Positions 44,150-53,608 of a DNA stretch of 64,000 nucleotides are shown one piece after another. Origin of the DNA: Chitinophagales bacterium (GTDB lineage Bacteria; Bacteroidota; Bacteroidia; Chitinophagales; Saprospiraceae); the NCBI GenBank assembly GCA_013299105.1, contig JAAFJY010000014.1, forward strand, positions 1 to 64,000. Direction: 5' to 3'. Both the position numbers and the translations under genes were made by a program. Each line of letters starts with the position of its first letter. Positions within the stretch are counted from its first letter, which is position 1. The notes beneath the pieces were generated by a model. That model made no database searches. It was not told the origin of the DNA and saw only the letters and a list, made by a program, of their open reading frames with translations.

Positions 44150-45697
44150 ATGAAAGAGTTACCAATCGGCATCCAATCTTTTGAAAAAATCATCGAAGAC
44201 GGTTATGTCTATGTAGATAAAACCCGAACAATTCATCAATTGGTTAGTTCAGGTGCTACTTATTTCCTCTCCCGCCCCCGCCGTTTTGGTAAATCACTGC
44301 TCTTGAATACCATAAAGTCTCTGTTTGAAGGCAAAAAAGAACTCTTCTCTGGCTTATGGATTGAAAATCATTGGGATTGGAACAAGACTAATCCGGTTTT
44401 ACATTTTTCGTTTGATGCCATCGGCTTTGATAAATTGGGCTTGGAAGAAGCTTTGCTTTTTCAGTTGAAAAAAATGTCAGCACGTTACAATATTGAACTA
44501 CCAACCAATTCCATTGCCCTCCAATTTGCTGATTTGCTCCAACAATTGCATGAGAAGTACGGCAAAGTAGTCCTATTGATCGATGAGTACGACAAGCCCA
44601 TCATCGACTTTCTGGAAAAACATACCTTTGAAAAAGCCAAAGCCAACCGTGAAATCCTCCGCAGTTTTTATTCCGTATTGAAAAGTTCGGACGATCATTT
44701 GCGCTTGGTGTTCATCACGGGCATTTCCAAGTTTGCCCAAGTGTCGATTTTTTCCAACCTCAACAACTTGAATGACATCACCTTCAACAAACGTTACGCT
44801 ACTTTGACAGGTTATACCCAAAAGGAGTTGGAACATTATTTTGAGGACCATTTGCAAGAAGTGGAAACCGCACTGGCAGTCAGCCGTCAAGAAGTTTTGG
44901 ATGGCATGCGCGAATGGTACAACGGCTACTCTTGGGACGGGATTCAACGGGTATATAATCCTTTTGGGGTCTTGCGCTTTTTCTCAGTCCAACACTTTAC
45001 CAATTTTTGGTTTTCGTCGGGTAGCCCTAGATTTTTGATTGATCAAATGCGCAAAGTCGATTTTTTTGAAGTAGAAAACATCCACGCCAACAATACTACT
45101 TTCGAGCGTTTTGACATTGAAAACCTGGACCTCACTTCCATCCTTTTCCAAACGGGCTACCTGACGGTCAAAGAATTGGACCTTTGGTCGGGCGACATGA
45201 TTCTGGATTACCCCAACAAGGAAGTACGGCAAAGCATGTACCTGTTTTTGATCGACGACCTGGCAAAAAACGCCCATCGCACCGATACAGGTCTGACCAT
45301 TCGCAACCTCAAGCAAGCTTTTGAAGCAGCCGATCTGGTGCAAGTGCGCGAAATCCTGAACAGCCTGCTAGCCGATCTGCCCAGTGAGGTTTTTGAGAAA
45401 AAATCGGAGGGTTTGTACCACGGCTTGCTCCATGTGGTGTTCAAATTCCTGGGTATGCATATTGAAAGCGAGGTGCATTCCGCCCGTGGCCGGGCCGACG
45501 CGGTGGTGCAAACGGCTAGCGAGGTCTTTATTTTTGAGTTCAAATTCAACAAAACAGCCAGCGAAGCCCTAGCCCAAATCCGCGAAAAAGGCTACGCGGA
45601 CAAGTACCGCAACGCTGGGAAAAAATTGACGGGCATTGGCGTGAATTTCAGCACTGAGGTTAGGGAGATTGATGAGTGGGTGGAGGAGAAACTTTGA
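44150..45697 (+). CDS. AAA-ATPase-like protein with C-terminal PD-(D/E)XK nuclease domain (second paralogue)
   Basis: A 515-aa tandem paralogue of the gene at 42571, with the same P-loop (RPRRFGKSLLL) and the same nuclease residues. Identity to its neighbour is uneven: long blocks (about 134-202 and from about 264 to near the end) are almost identical, while segments about 11-40, 95-130 and 210-260 differ strongly. That pattern points to gene conversion or selection for diversity in the variable parts. The start MKELPIG at 44150 corresponds to that of the first copy; the in-frame ATG at 44090 would overlap the first gene. Confidence 0.88.
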   Translation: MKELPIGIQSFEKIIEDGYVYVDKTRTIHQLVSSGATYFLSRPRRFGKSLLLNTIKSLFEGKKELFSGLWIENHWDWNKTNPVLHFSFDAIGFDKLGLEEALLFQLKKMSARYNIELPTNSIALQFADLLQQLHEKYGKVVLLIDEYDKPIIDFLEKHTFEKAKANREILRSFYSVLKSSDDHLRLVFITGISKFAQVSIFSNLNNLNDITFNKRYATLTGYTQKELEHYFEDHLQEVETALAVSRQEVLDGMREWYNGYSWDGIQRVYNPFGVLRFFSVQHFTNFWFSSGSPRFLIDQMRKVDFFEVENIHANNTTFERFDIENLDLTSILFQTGYLTVKELDLWSGDMILDYPNKEVRQSMYLFLIDDLAKNAHRTDTGLTIRNLKQAFEAADLVQVREILNSLLADLPSEVFEKKSEGLYHGLLHVVFKFLGMHIESEVHSARGRADAVVQTASEVFIFEFKFNKTASEALAQIREKGYADKYRNAGKKLTGIGVNFSTEVREIDEWVEEKL

Positions 45698-45760
45698 GTA
45701 AGACTGGCGTATCCACAATCAATGAAAAAACGTGAATGCTGAGTTGTTTAATATTTTTTT

Positions 45761-45874
45761 ACATACAATAGACAACATACGACTTACGACATATGATTTA
45801 AGGGGCTCGCTGGGGAAATTTGTCGTATTTTAGGTGCTCGCTTGCACGGTTTGAGATTTTTTGAAATTTAATAT
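45761..45874 (-). repeat. Dispersed repeat family W, copy 3
   Basis: The complement reads TAAATTTCAAAAAATCTCAA, then CGTGCAAGCGAG, ACGACAAATTTCC, CCAGCGAGCCCC and a TATGTCG-like heptamer tail (ATATGTCGTAAGTCGTATGT). It matches 26385-26494 over its full length. Confidence 0.85.
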
Positions 45875-45942
45875 TGATAAGTCTTTACTTCTACTCTTGA
45901 ATAAATCCTTGATAAAAAGCCTCTTTCACTCGGAATTCACGT

Positions 45943-46010
45943 AAAAAAGGTTGAAGAGCGCGGAGTTTCCCACTATATCTTCAACCTTTCAACGCTTCAA
46001 CTTTTCAACT
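45943..46010. repeat. Octamer array with a hairpin at the rluB-type gene 3' end
   Basis: AAAAAAGGTTGAAG (45943) pairs with CTTCAACCTTT (45979). It is followed by TTCAACGC, TTCAACTT and TTCAACTC units up to 10 bp before the stop codon of the gene at 46021. It may terminate both converging transcripts. Confidence 0.7.
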
Positions 46011-46020
46011 CAATCCTCCC

Positions 46021-48000
46021 CTATTTCCCCGTAAAATGCTTCAGCATGATCACCTCCTGCTTGTTCAAATGACGCACAAAGCCACGCGGCAGGTCTTTTT
46101 TGGTCAAACCACCGAGGTAAGTGCGGTCAAGCCTTTCGACATCGTAGCCCAGGTGGGCAAAAATGCGGCGCACAATGCGGTTGCGACCAATGTGGATGGT
46201 GATGCCCACTTCGTTGCGGGGTTTGTCGGGTACGAAATCGACTGAATCCACGGGAGCCAGGCCGTCTTCCAATTCCAGGCCAGTGCGGATTTTTTCCAAA
46301 TCAGCTTGGTTGATCGGGCGATTGAGCACCGCGTGGTAGATTTTTTTGATTTTGTAGCTGGGGTGGGTCATTTTTTGCGCCAATTCCCCGTCGTTGGTCA
46401 AGAGCAATAGGCCAGTGGTATCGCGGTCGAGGCGGCCTACGGGAAACACCCGCATGTCGGTTTTCTTTTCAACCAAGTCCAATACGGTTTTGCGCCCGCG
46501 TTCGTCGTCGGTGGTGGTGATGACGTTGCGGGGTTTGTTCATCAACAGGTAAACCATTTTGCCTTCGGGGCGGATGGCCTTGCCTTTGTAGTGGACCACA
46601 TCGCCAGGCTTGATCTGGTAAAAGGGTTCTTTGACCACCACATTGTTCACCGTGACTTTGCCTTCTTTGATGAGTTCTGCGGTTTCTCGGCGGGAGGCCA
46701 CGCCACAATGGGCTACGTACTTGTTCAGGCGCATGCCCTCGGTGTGCTCCGGGGCTTTTGGGGTACTCAATTCCTTGCGTCTTTGGGCATTGCGCGACTT
46801 GGGGTCCAAGTGTGACTTGCCTTTTGAAAACTTGCCTGCTTTGCCTTTTGGAGCAGATTTGTCTTCTACTCCATCTTCAAATTTATTATCAGTAACATTA
46901 TCTTGGTCCTTGAATTCTTGGCTCGGTTTAAAATCCGCATCGCCTTGCTCAAGCCGAGGGGCTCTTTTGGGCTTCTCGCCATCAAAACGTGGCTTCTCGC
47001 CGTCAAATTTGGGCTTGCGATCGTACTTGGGCTTGTCGCCATCAAAACGTGGCTTGTCGCCATCGAATTTGGGCTTGCGATCGTACTTCGGCTTCTCGCC
47101 TTCAAAGCGTGGCTTGTCGCCGTCAAATTTGGGCTTGCGATCGTATTTGGGCTTCTCGCCGTCAAAGCGTGGCTTGTCCCCGTCAAATTTGGGCTTGCGA
47201 TCGTACTTGGGCTTCTCGCCTTCAAAGCGTGGCTTGTCACCGTCAAATTTGGGCTTGCGATCGTACTTGGGCTTCTCGCCGTCAAAGCGTGGCTTCTCGC
47301 CGTCAAATTTGGGCTTGCGATCGTATTTGGGCTTCTCGCCTTCAAAACGTGGCTTGTCGCCGTCGAATTTGGGCTTGCGATCGTACTTGGGCTTGTCACC
47401 GTCAAAACGTGGCTTGTCGCCGTCAAATTTGGGCTTGCGATCGTACTTGGGCTTCTCGCCGTCAAAACGTGGCTTCTCGCCGTCGAACTTGGGCTTGCGA
47501 TCGTACTTGGGCTTGTCGCCATCAAAGCGTGGCTTGTCCCCGTCGAACTTGGGCTTGCGATCGTACTTGGGCTTGTCGCCATCAAAGCGTGGCTTCTCGC
47601 CGTCGAACTTGGGCTTGCGATCGTACTTGGGCTTGTCGCCATCAAAGCGTGGCTTCTCGCCGTCGAACTTGGGCTTGCGTTCGTACTTGGGCTTGTCGCC
47701 ATCAAAGCGTGGCTTGTCCCCGTCGAACTTGGGCTTGCGATCGTACTTGGGCTTGTCGCCATCAAAACGTGGCTTGTCGCCGTCGAATTTGGGCTTGCGA
47801 TCGTACTTGGGCTTGTCGCTGTCAAAGCGTGGCTTGTCGCCGTCGAACTTGGGCTTGCGATCGTACTTGGGCTTGTCGCCGTCTGGTTTGGTTTTGCCTG
47901 TCGATTTTTTGGCAGGCTTGGGGGAGTCCTCGGCAGCCCGGGACTTTTTGTGGCGAAATTCCTTCGGCATGTTGATGGTATTATCGTAACTACTTGTCAT
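46021..48000 (-). CDS. Rsu/RluB-family rRNA pseudouridine synthase with a 15-unit repetitive N-terminal tail
   Basis: A 659-aa protein. Residues ~423-659 are a full RluB/RsuA-type pseudouridine synthase: S4 RNA-binding domain (MRLNKYVAHCGVASRRETAELI), the catalytic Asp in FPVGRLDRDTTGLLLLTNDG, and the C-terminal motif IHIGRNRIVRRIFAHLGYDVERLDR. Ahead of it, residues ~40-340 are fifteen 20-residue units of the form DKPKYDRKPKFDGDKPRFDG, a highly charged, probably disordered tail that may bind RNA. RluB/RsuA enzymes are about 230-300 aa, and Bacteroidota homologues often carry basic tails, but this one is unusually long and regular. The alternative start MPKEFRHKK (residue 11) is equally good. 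The target is probably 23S rRNA. Confidence 0.9.
   Translation of the reverse strand: MTSSYDNTINMPKEFRHKKSRAAEDSPKPAKKSTGKTKPDGDKPKYDRKPKFDGDKPRFDSDKPKYDRKPKFDGDKPRFDGDKPKYDRKPKFDGDKPRFDGDKPKYERKPKFDGEKPRFDGDKPKYDRKPKFDGEKPRFDGDKPKYDRKPKFDGDKPRFDGDKPKYDRKPKFDGEKPRFDGEKPKYDRKPKFDGDKPRFDGDKPKYDRKPKFDGDKPRFEGEKPKYDRKPKFDGEKPRFDGEKPKYDRKPKFDGDKPRFEGEKPKYDRKPKFDGDKPRFDGEKPKYDRKPKFDGDKPRFEGEKPKYDRKPKFDGDKPRFDGDKPKYDRKPKFDGEKPRFDGEKPKRAPRLEQGDADFKPSQEFKDQDNVTDNKFEDGVEDKSAPKGKAGKFSKGKSHLDPKSRNAQRRKELSTPKAPEHTEGMRLNKYVAHCGVASRRETAELIKEGKVTVNNVVVKEPFYQIKPGDVVHYKGKAIRPEGKMVYLLMNKPRNVITTTDDERGRKTVLDLVEKKTDMRVFPVGRLDRDTTGLLLLTNDGELAQKMTHPSYKIKKIYHAVLNRPINQADLEKIRTGLELEDGLAPVDSVDFVPDKPRNEVGITIHIGRNRIVRRIFAHLGYDVERLDRTYLGGLTKKDLPRGFVRHLNKQEVIMLKHFTGK
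46981..47880 (-). repeat. Coding minisatellite, fifteen 60-bp units
   Basis: Fifteen tandem units of exactly 60 bp, most over 90% alike. They vary mainly at codons switching Asp/Glu (GACAAG versus GAGAAG) and at silent positions. Because 60 is a multiple of three, several unrelated frames are also open through the array. Confidence 0.97.
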
Positions 48001-48069
48001 CCAGATTTTGACTCAAAAACTCAAAATAGTTACACATAGAAATTGATAGAAATAGCTTTGCGCTACTTT

Positions 48070-48089
48070 AGACAGGGCATGCCCTGTCT
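48070..48089. repeat. Perfect 20-bp palindrome AGACAGGGCATGCCCTGTCT
   Basis: A self-complementary 20-mer in the spacer between dnaB and the pseudouridine synthase gene; the flanks CTTT…CTAC extend it weakly. It resembles palindromic REP-like sequences of other bacteria. The rest of the spacer (48001-48266) shows no gene. Confidence 0.7.
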
Positions 48090-48266
48090 CTACAGGACCA
48101 AATACGGAGATCGGCCAATAGATAATGCACTGGTTTTCAATTTAAAACCGAGATTAAAATCTGTGTTTATCCGTCTCATCCGTGTTCCTTTAAAAGACCC
48201 GCACAGCGGGGCTGGAGTCATGTTTAGTTGGATTAAACTTGCATCTGTGGCCTTTGCAACTTGAAC

Positions 48267-49799
48267 TTAAAACGGTATATCCTCGTCGTCATTCATTTTT
48301 GACGAGCGGGTGATGATCGTTGGCAGGGGGTTGTTGAACACATCACTGGGGAAATTGCCAAAATCGGGATCGTCCAGGTTTTCAAAGCGGGTCAAGGGCG
48401 CATTGAAACGCAACCTGACCGTGTCTTGTGAGCCGTGGCGGTTTTTGGCGATGATGATTTCGGCGATGCCTTTGTTGGACATGCCTTGCTCATCCTCCAT
48501 GATGTCGTAGTATTCGGGCCGGTAAATGAAGCCCACCATGTCGGCGTCCTGTTCGATGGAACCCGATTCGCGCAAATCCGAGAGTTGGGGTTTTTTGCTG
48601 CCCCCCCTTACTTCCACGGCCCGACTGAGCTGTGAAAGGGCAATTACGGGCACGCTGAGTTCTTTGGCCAAACCTTTGAGGGCGCGCGAAATGGCCGAAA
48701 CCTCTTGTTCGCGGTTGGTGTTTTTGGAACCATCCCCTCCCCCACTCATCAGTTGCAAGTAGTCGATGATGATCATCTGGATGTCGTACTGCAACTTCAT
48801 GCGGCGGCACTTGGCCCGCAATTCAAAGATGTTGATACCCGGCGTATCGTCAATGTAGATGGGCGCGTCACTGATGCGTTCAATGCCAGCGCGCAGGTTG
48901 GTCCACTCTTCTTCTTCGAGCTGGGCGTTGCGCATTTTGTGAACAGGGATTTCGGCTTCCATCGCAATGACGCGCTGGGCCAACTGAATCGAAGCCATTT
49001 CCAATGAAAAAATCGCAACTCCCTTGCCAAACTCGGTCGCCGCATTGCGGGCCAAGCTCAACACAAATGAAGTTTTACCCATACCCGGACGAGCCGCGAG
49101 GATGATCAAATCCGAAGGCTGCCAACCAGAAGTAAGGCGATCCAAGTCGGTAAAACCAGTGGGAACCCCAGTAAGACCATCGACTTTGCCCTTGAGGTCG
49201 TTCATTTGTTTCAGGGCCTTGGCCGCTAGCGAGCTCATGGTGTCGTAGCTGCGGTTCATGTTTTTTTCCGCGATGGAAAAAAGCCCTTTTTCTGCTTCAT
49301 CCAGCAAGTCGAATACGTCGGTGGTATCCTCGTAAGCATGGTTGATGATCCCCGTCGAGACCTTGATCAATTCCCGTTGGATGAATTTTTGGGAAATGAT
49401 GCGGGCGTGGTATTCCAGGTTGGCCGCAGAGGCAACCCGGTTCGACAGTTCTACCAAATAATAAGGCCCCCCAATGGCTTCCAAATGCGCCTTTTTCTTC
49501 AGCTCCTCGGTGATGGTAAACAAGTCGATGGGCTGCGAGCGCTCAAACAAGCGCAACATGGCCTGAAAAATCAAGCGGTGGGCATCCAAGTAAAAACTAT
49601 CAGGCTGCAATACATCCAACACCGAAGTAATGGCGTCCTTGTCGATCAACAAGGCACCCAATACCGCTTCTTCCAAAGGCACTGCCTGGGGCGGTACTTT
49701 GCCATAGATGAAGCCCGAAAGGTCTTCATTGCGGCGATTGCCACGGCGGGCAGCGCCAGTTTCGGTCTTTTTGCCAGCTTGATCCTTGGGGTCGGCCAT
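48267..49799 (-). CDS. dnaB: Replicative DNA helicase DnaB
   Basis: A 510-aa hexameric helicase. The N-terminal helical domain (VPPQAVPLEEAVLGALLIDKDAI … AIGGPYYLVELSNRVASAANLEYHARII) is followed by the RecA-like domain: H1 Walker A ARPGMGKTSFVLSLARN, H1a FSLEM, Walker B IIIDYLQLM, H3 QLSRAVEVR and DLRESGSIEQDADMVGFIYR, and the FNAPLTRFENL tail. All are intact. No intein is present. It stands alone. Confidence 0.96.
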   Translation of the reverse strand: MADPKDQAGKKTETGAARRGNRRNEDLSGFIYGKVPPQAVPLEEAVLGALLIDKDAITSVLDVLQPDSFYLDAHRLIFQAMLRLFERSQPIDLFTITEELKKKAHLEAIGGPYYLVELSNRVASAANLEYHARIISQKFIQRELIKVSTGIINHAYEDTTDVFDLLDEAEKGLFSIAEKNMNRSYDTMSSLAAKALKQMNDLKGKVDGLTGVPTGFTDLDRLTSGWQPSDLIILAARPGMGKTSFVLSLARNAATEFGKGVAIFSLEMASIQLAQRVIAMEAEIPVHKMRNAQLEEEEWTNLRAGIERISDAPIYIDDTPGINIFELRAKCRRMKLQYDIQMIIIDYLQLMSGGGDGSKNTNREQEVSAISRALKGLAKELSVPVIALSQLSRAVEVRGGSKKPQLSDLRESGSIEQDADMVGFIYRPEYYDIMEDEQGMSNKGIAEIIIAKNRHGSQDTVRLRFNAPLTRFENLDDPDFGNFPSDVFNNPLPTIITRSSKMNDDEDIPF

Positions 49800-49962
49800 G
49801 TGGATTGGAAGTGGTGGTGGATGAATCAGAACTTGCCTGGATGCTTTTCAGCAAGCCCACAAAGGTACGAATTTTTTACAGGCTGGATAGATAAAGGCTA
49901 GGATCAATTCACATTTTTTATTTGTCCAGCAGTCGCCCTCCAAATAGATCAAGTCAGGTCAT

Positions 49963-49995
49963 CCTTTCAACTTTTCAACCCTTCAACATTTCAAC
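49963..49995. repeat. TTCAACYY octamer array
   Basis: CCTTTCAACTTTTCAACCCT and two further units (TTCAACAT, TTCAACTG) lie between dnaB and the protease gene. Confidence 0.75.
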
Positions 49996-50058
49996 TGCAA
50001 TGGGATTTTGGTGAAACCGAAAACATGCAACTTGGGTATGTATTTATTTTAACGCGCC

Positions 50059-53000
50059 CTAATCATTCCCAGGCTTCAGCGCAGGGGTCGAATACGGAGG
50101 AGGGGTGATTTCCTTTTTGGGTTGGGTGCCCAGGGTTTTCAACAACTCCTCAACAGCTCTTTCAAGTTGCGGGTCTCGGCCTTTGCTCAAGGAAAGGGCA
50201 TCCTGGCGCACTTCGATATCCGGTGAGACGCCCGTGTTTTCGGCTACCCATTTGTTGTTGATGGGGTCAAAAACAGCATTGTCGGGAGCAGTCAATGCAC
50301 CGCCGTCGGCCAGGGCATAATGCACCGAAGACTTGACCAAACCACCCCAAGTTCGGGCACCGATCAGCGGGCCAGCTTTTTGTTGTTTGAAAATCCACGG
50401 AAAAAAATCGCCACCGGAGCCTGCCAATTCATTCACCAACAATACCTTGGGGCCAAGAATACCTGCTGGCAAAGCATAATGTTTGCCATTGGGTACTTCG
50501 TTGGTCAAAGCGGCGCGTAACTTTCGGGTCATCAGGTCCACCATGTAATCGTCCAAAAGGCCACCACCGTTGAAGCGTTCGTCAATCACCGCGCCTTCTT
50601 TGTCTTGCTGCGCAAAATAATAGCGGTTGAACGATACTACTCCCGGACCTCCGGTATTGGGCACCCAAATGTAACCCAATCTACCTCCCGACAACTTGTC
50701 GACCATGCGCTTGTTGTCTTCTACCCAAGTGCGTTGGCGCAAAGCATTTTCGCTGCGAATCGGTTCTACCGTTTCTTTCCAGTGGCCTTCAAACACGGGC
50801 TTGTCGTTGATGTGCAAAACGGTTTGTTTGCCTGCCGTTCCGTCGAGCAACTCGTAAATATCCTGGGTTCCACTTAACTCTTCGCCATTGATTCCTACGA
50901 TGAAGTAGCCTTCTTTGACCTTGAATCCAGGCTGATCAAGTGGCCCACTCAAGTCAGGGTTCCAGTTTTCAGAGGTGTAGATTCGATTGATTTTCCAACG
51001 GTTTTGCACGATCTCAAAATCAGCACCCAGGAGCCCTACCTGCGAGCGCTCCACTTCCGGTACATCACCTCCAAACACAAAACTGTGCCCTACCGACAAT
51101 TCCCCGTTCATTTGGTCCAAAATATAGGTCAAATCAGCCCGGTGTCGGATGTGAGGCACCAGCGGTGCATACCTTTTGTACACCTCGTCCCAATTGCGGC
51201 CGTGCATATTGGGTGCATAGAAATAATCTTTTTCGTAGCGCCAGGCTTCTTCAAACATCTGCTTCCATTCCGCCTGTCGGTCGAGCTTCATTTGCAGGCT
51301 TGGCGAAACATTTTTTGCACGATCCGCAGGCCCATCCGTTGGGATGACTTTCCAAGTGTCGCCTACTTTTGCCAGCATATTTTTGGCATTCGACGTCACC
51401 GACAAATTGCTGGCTCCACTCAGGAATTCTGCCGATTTTTTGTCTTTCAGCGTAAATTTATTGATCGTCAAGCCAGGCTTGTTTTCAACGGCTTCCGCAA
51501 CAAAAACTGTTCCTTCCGGCCCTTGCAAAGTGAATTGGTAGTTGCGCACGGGCATGCCCAGCGGGATGATCCGGCGGTTGATGCCTGCAAAGTCGATCAA
51601 CACCATTTTAGAGCTGTCCACGCTGGTTTTGGTCTTGGTGCTGTCGGCAGCGGGTTTGGTTTTTGGAGGCTCGGCGGGTTTGGCCTCGTCTTTTTTGACT
51701 GTTTCCTCGTCACTTTTGGCTTTAAAGGGCGAGTCATCAGCAGCCCTCAAATTGATGACATAAGCAGCATAAGCGGACCGGGCCGGGATCGAACTGGTGT
51801 TGGCCCAACCCGAACCCAAGGCGATGTCAGTACTAGCCAGGATGTACAAATGCTTGTTGTCGAGGTCCCAACTGGGCGAAAACGAATCGGCGAAGGGGTC
51901 GGTAATTGGAGTGGTTTTATTGTCCTTGGCAGACCAAACATGGACCTGGCGGAACATGTTCGACCCGGTTTTGGCATAAGCAATCCACTTGGAATCGGGT
52001 GACCAGGCCATTTGGATTTGAGCGCGTTCGATGTTGGTCCCTCCTACATCAATGGTTTGAATGGCCTTGTTCTCCAGGTTCAGCACTTTCAACCTTACTT
52101 TGTTGTCCACAAAAGCAATGGATTTTCCATCGGGCGACCAGACCGGATTCCAAGCCATTTTCGATTCACCAATGCTGATGGCTTCGGGTTTCGACAAGCC
52201 GTCTTGGTTGGCGAGCATCAGGGTGTATTCCTTCTGATTGGCGTCGGAAAACCAGGCCAACTTATCCCCTTTTGGCGACCAAAGTGGCGCACGGTCGGCG
52301 GCAGTAGAGCTTTCGGTGATGTTGCGGGTGCTGCCAAACTCAACTGGCACAGTGAAAACGTCGCCTCTGGCCGACAAAATGATCCTTTTGCCATTGGGCG
52401 AAAGCGAGGCCGAGCCTGCGTTCTTGGATACATCTTCCCATTTGGTAGCGGCCCAAGGGAAGTCGCCAGTGACAGTAATGTCCAATTTTTTGGTCGATTT
52501 TGACGCCAAGTTGTGCAAAAACAAGAAGCCTTCCCTTTCAAAAACCAAGGTCTTTTTGTGCCCAGCTAGCCATTTTATGTCGCTGTCTCTGAAGTCAGTG
52601 ATTTGGTTCAAAGCCTTGGTTTTGGGATTGTACGACCAAATGTTGCTGGTAAAATCCCGGTCAGATAAGAAGTAAATATTGTCATCAAGCCACACGGGCT
52701 GTAGGTCAACGGATTTGTCGTGGGGCAAGAGCTCTTCTTTGGAGGTTTTCAGGTCCAAAATGATCAAAGGGGTGTTTTGACCACCCCGGTAAGCGCGGAA
52801 TTCGACGTCCCAACGGGTCATTTTATCGATCACCATTTCGTTGCCACTGGGCGAAAAAGTGCCGTCATAAGCCCATTGCTTGCTCAACAATTGTGACACC
52901 CCACCTTGGGCGGGCACCGTCCATAGGCGATTGTACGCACTTGGGGCGGTTTCTCGGCTTGAAGCGTAAATTATTTGGCTGCCGTCTTTGCTCCAACCCC

Positions 53001-53340
53001 GGACTGTGGCGTTGCTAGGGTGCCAAGTGAGTCTTTTGGCTTCGCCGCCTTCAATGGGCACCACATATACAGCTTCGTTTCCGGCGCGGTTAGAAGAAAA
53101 AGCGATCCATTTCCCATCCGGCGAAAAATGTGGATGGCCTTCTACGGCTTGCGTGCTGGTGATCCGGGTGGCATTGGCAGCATTCAAGTCGGCAACCCAA
53201 ATGTCGCTGCCGTAAGCGAAGGTCACATGTTTGTCGCTGATGTCGGGCTGCCGAAGCAAGCGGGTACCCTGGGCTTGGCTGACAAATGTTGCGAGGGCAA
53301 AAAAAGCGAGAATGCCAAAAGACAGCAAATGTTTTTTCAT
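50059..53340 (-). CDS. Tricorn-like S41-family protease
   Basis: A 1093-aa secreted protease. A signal peptide (MKKHLLSFGILAFFALATFVSQAQ) is followed by a beta-propeller region (about 25-320; FSPDGKWIAFSSNRAGNEAVYVVP) and a second propeller (about 325-560; WSPDGKSIAFVDNKVRLKVL). Then come a Lys/Pro/Glu linker (about 545-590), the C1 helical region and PDZ domain (about 690-860), and the S41 core with the nucleophile Ser in NELAGSGGDFFPWIF. This is the tricorn order. It probably degrades peptides in the periplasm or outside. The start at 53340 is chosen because the longer frame begins inside a family S repeat. Confidence 0.92.
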   Translation of the reverse strand: MKKHLLSFGILAFFALATFVSQAQGTRLLRQPDISDKHVTFAYGSDIWVADLNAANATRITSTQAVEGHPHFSPDGKWIAFSSNRAGNEAVYVVPIEGGEAKRLTWHPSNATVRGWSKDGSQIIYASSRETAPSAYNRLWTVPAQGGVSQLLSKQWAYDGTFSPSGNEMVIDKMTRWDVEFRAYRGGQNTPLIILDLKTSKEELLPHDKSVDLQPVWLDDNIYFLSDRDFTSNIWSYNPKTKALNQITDFRDSDIKWLAGHKKTLVFEREGFLFLHNLASKSTKKLDITVTGDFPWAATKWEDVSKNAGSASLSPNGKRIILSARGDVFTVPVEFGSTRNITESSTAADRAPLWSPKGDKLAWFSDANQKEYTLMLANQDGLSKPEAISIGESKMAWNPVWSPDGKSIAFVDNKVRLKVLNLENKAIQTIDVGGTNIERAQIQMAWSPDSKWIAYAKTGSNMFRQVHVWSAKDNKTTPITDPFADSFSPSWDLDNKHLYILASTDIALGSGWANTSSIPARSAYAAYVINLRAADDSPFKAKSDEETVKKDEAKPAEPPKTKPAADSTKTKTSVDSSKMVLIDFAGINRRIIPLGMPVRNYQFTLQGPEGTVFVAEAVENKPGLTINKFTLKDKKSAEFLSGASNLSVTSNAKNMLAKVGDTWKVIPTDGPADRAKNVSPSLQMKLDRQAEWKQMFEEAWRYEKDYFYAPNMHGRNWDEVYKRYAPLVPHIRHRADLTYILDQMNGELSVGHSFVFGGDVPEVERSQVGLLGADFEIVQNRWKINRIYTSENWNPDLSGPLDQPGFKVKEGYFIVGINGEELSGTQDIYELLDGTAGKQTVLHINDKPVFEGHWKETVEPIRSENALRQRTWVEDNKRMVDKLSGGRLGYIWVPNTGGPGVVSFNRYYFAQQDKEGAVIDERFNGGGLLDDYMVDLMTRKLRAALTNEVPNGKHYALPAGILGPKVLLVNELAGSGGDFFPWIFKQQKAGPLIGARTWGGLVKSSVHYALADGGALTAPDNAVFDPINNKWVAENTGVSPDIEVRQDALSLSKGRDPQLERAVEELLKTLGTQPKKEITPPPYSTPALKPGND

Positions 53341-53372
53341 AAAATGGCGATTGATCAGGTGCTCGTGAGGAA

Positions 53373-53512
53373 GCATAAAAAATAAGGTGAACAGAGTTGG
53401 GTTTGGTGTAAAAAGAGAACTACCTGTTTAAGCAACTGGATGAAAGGAAGTTGTGTTCTTTTTTTGCTGAACCTTGAAAGCAAATATGTCCACCCTATTT
53501 TAGCTCGAATAC
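53373..53512 (+). repeat. Foldback repeat family S, copy 4
   Basis: GCATAAAAAATAAGGTGAAC … AGCAACTGGATGAAAGGAAG … TTTTTTTGCTGAACC … CCACCCTATTTTAGCTC. It sits just upstream of the protease start, on the opposite strand. Confidence 0.85.
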
Positions 53513-53608
53513 TAAATGAATGTTCAAAAGTATTCATTTGGAGGAGAAAATTAGCTTGGTAGATCATTTTTTTGGAAGACGGATAAAACTTAGAGCTTGT
53601 TTAGGGGA

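Noticed and set aside
46981-47880. Possible CRISPR array
   Set aside because: Units are contiguous 60-bp repeats without variable spacers and lie inside a coding frame; no cas genes are present.
46631-47989. Long frames opposite and overlapping the pseudouridine synthase repeat
   Set aside because: They exist only because a 60-bp stop-free unit is repeated in phase; the encoded strings are monotonous and have no family match.
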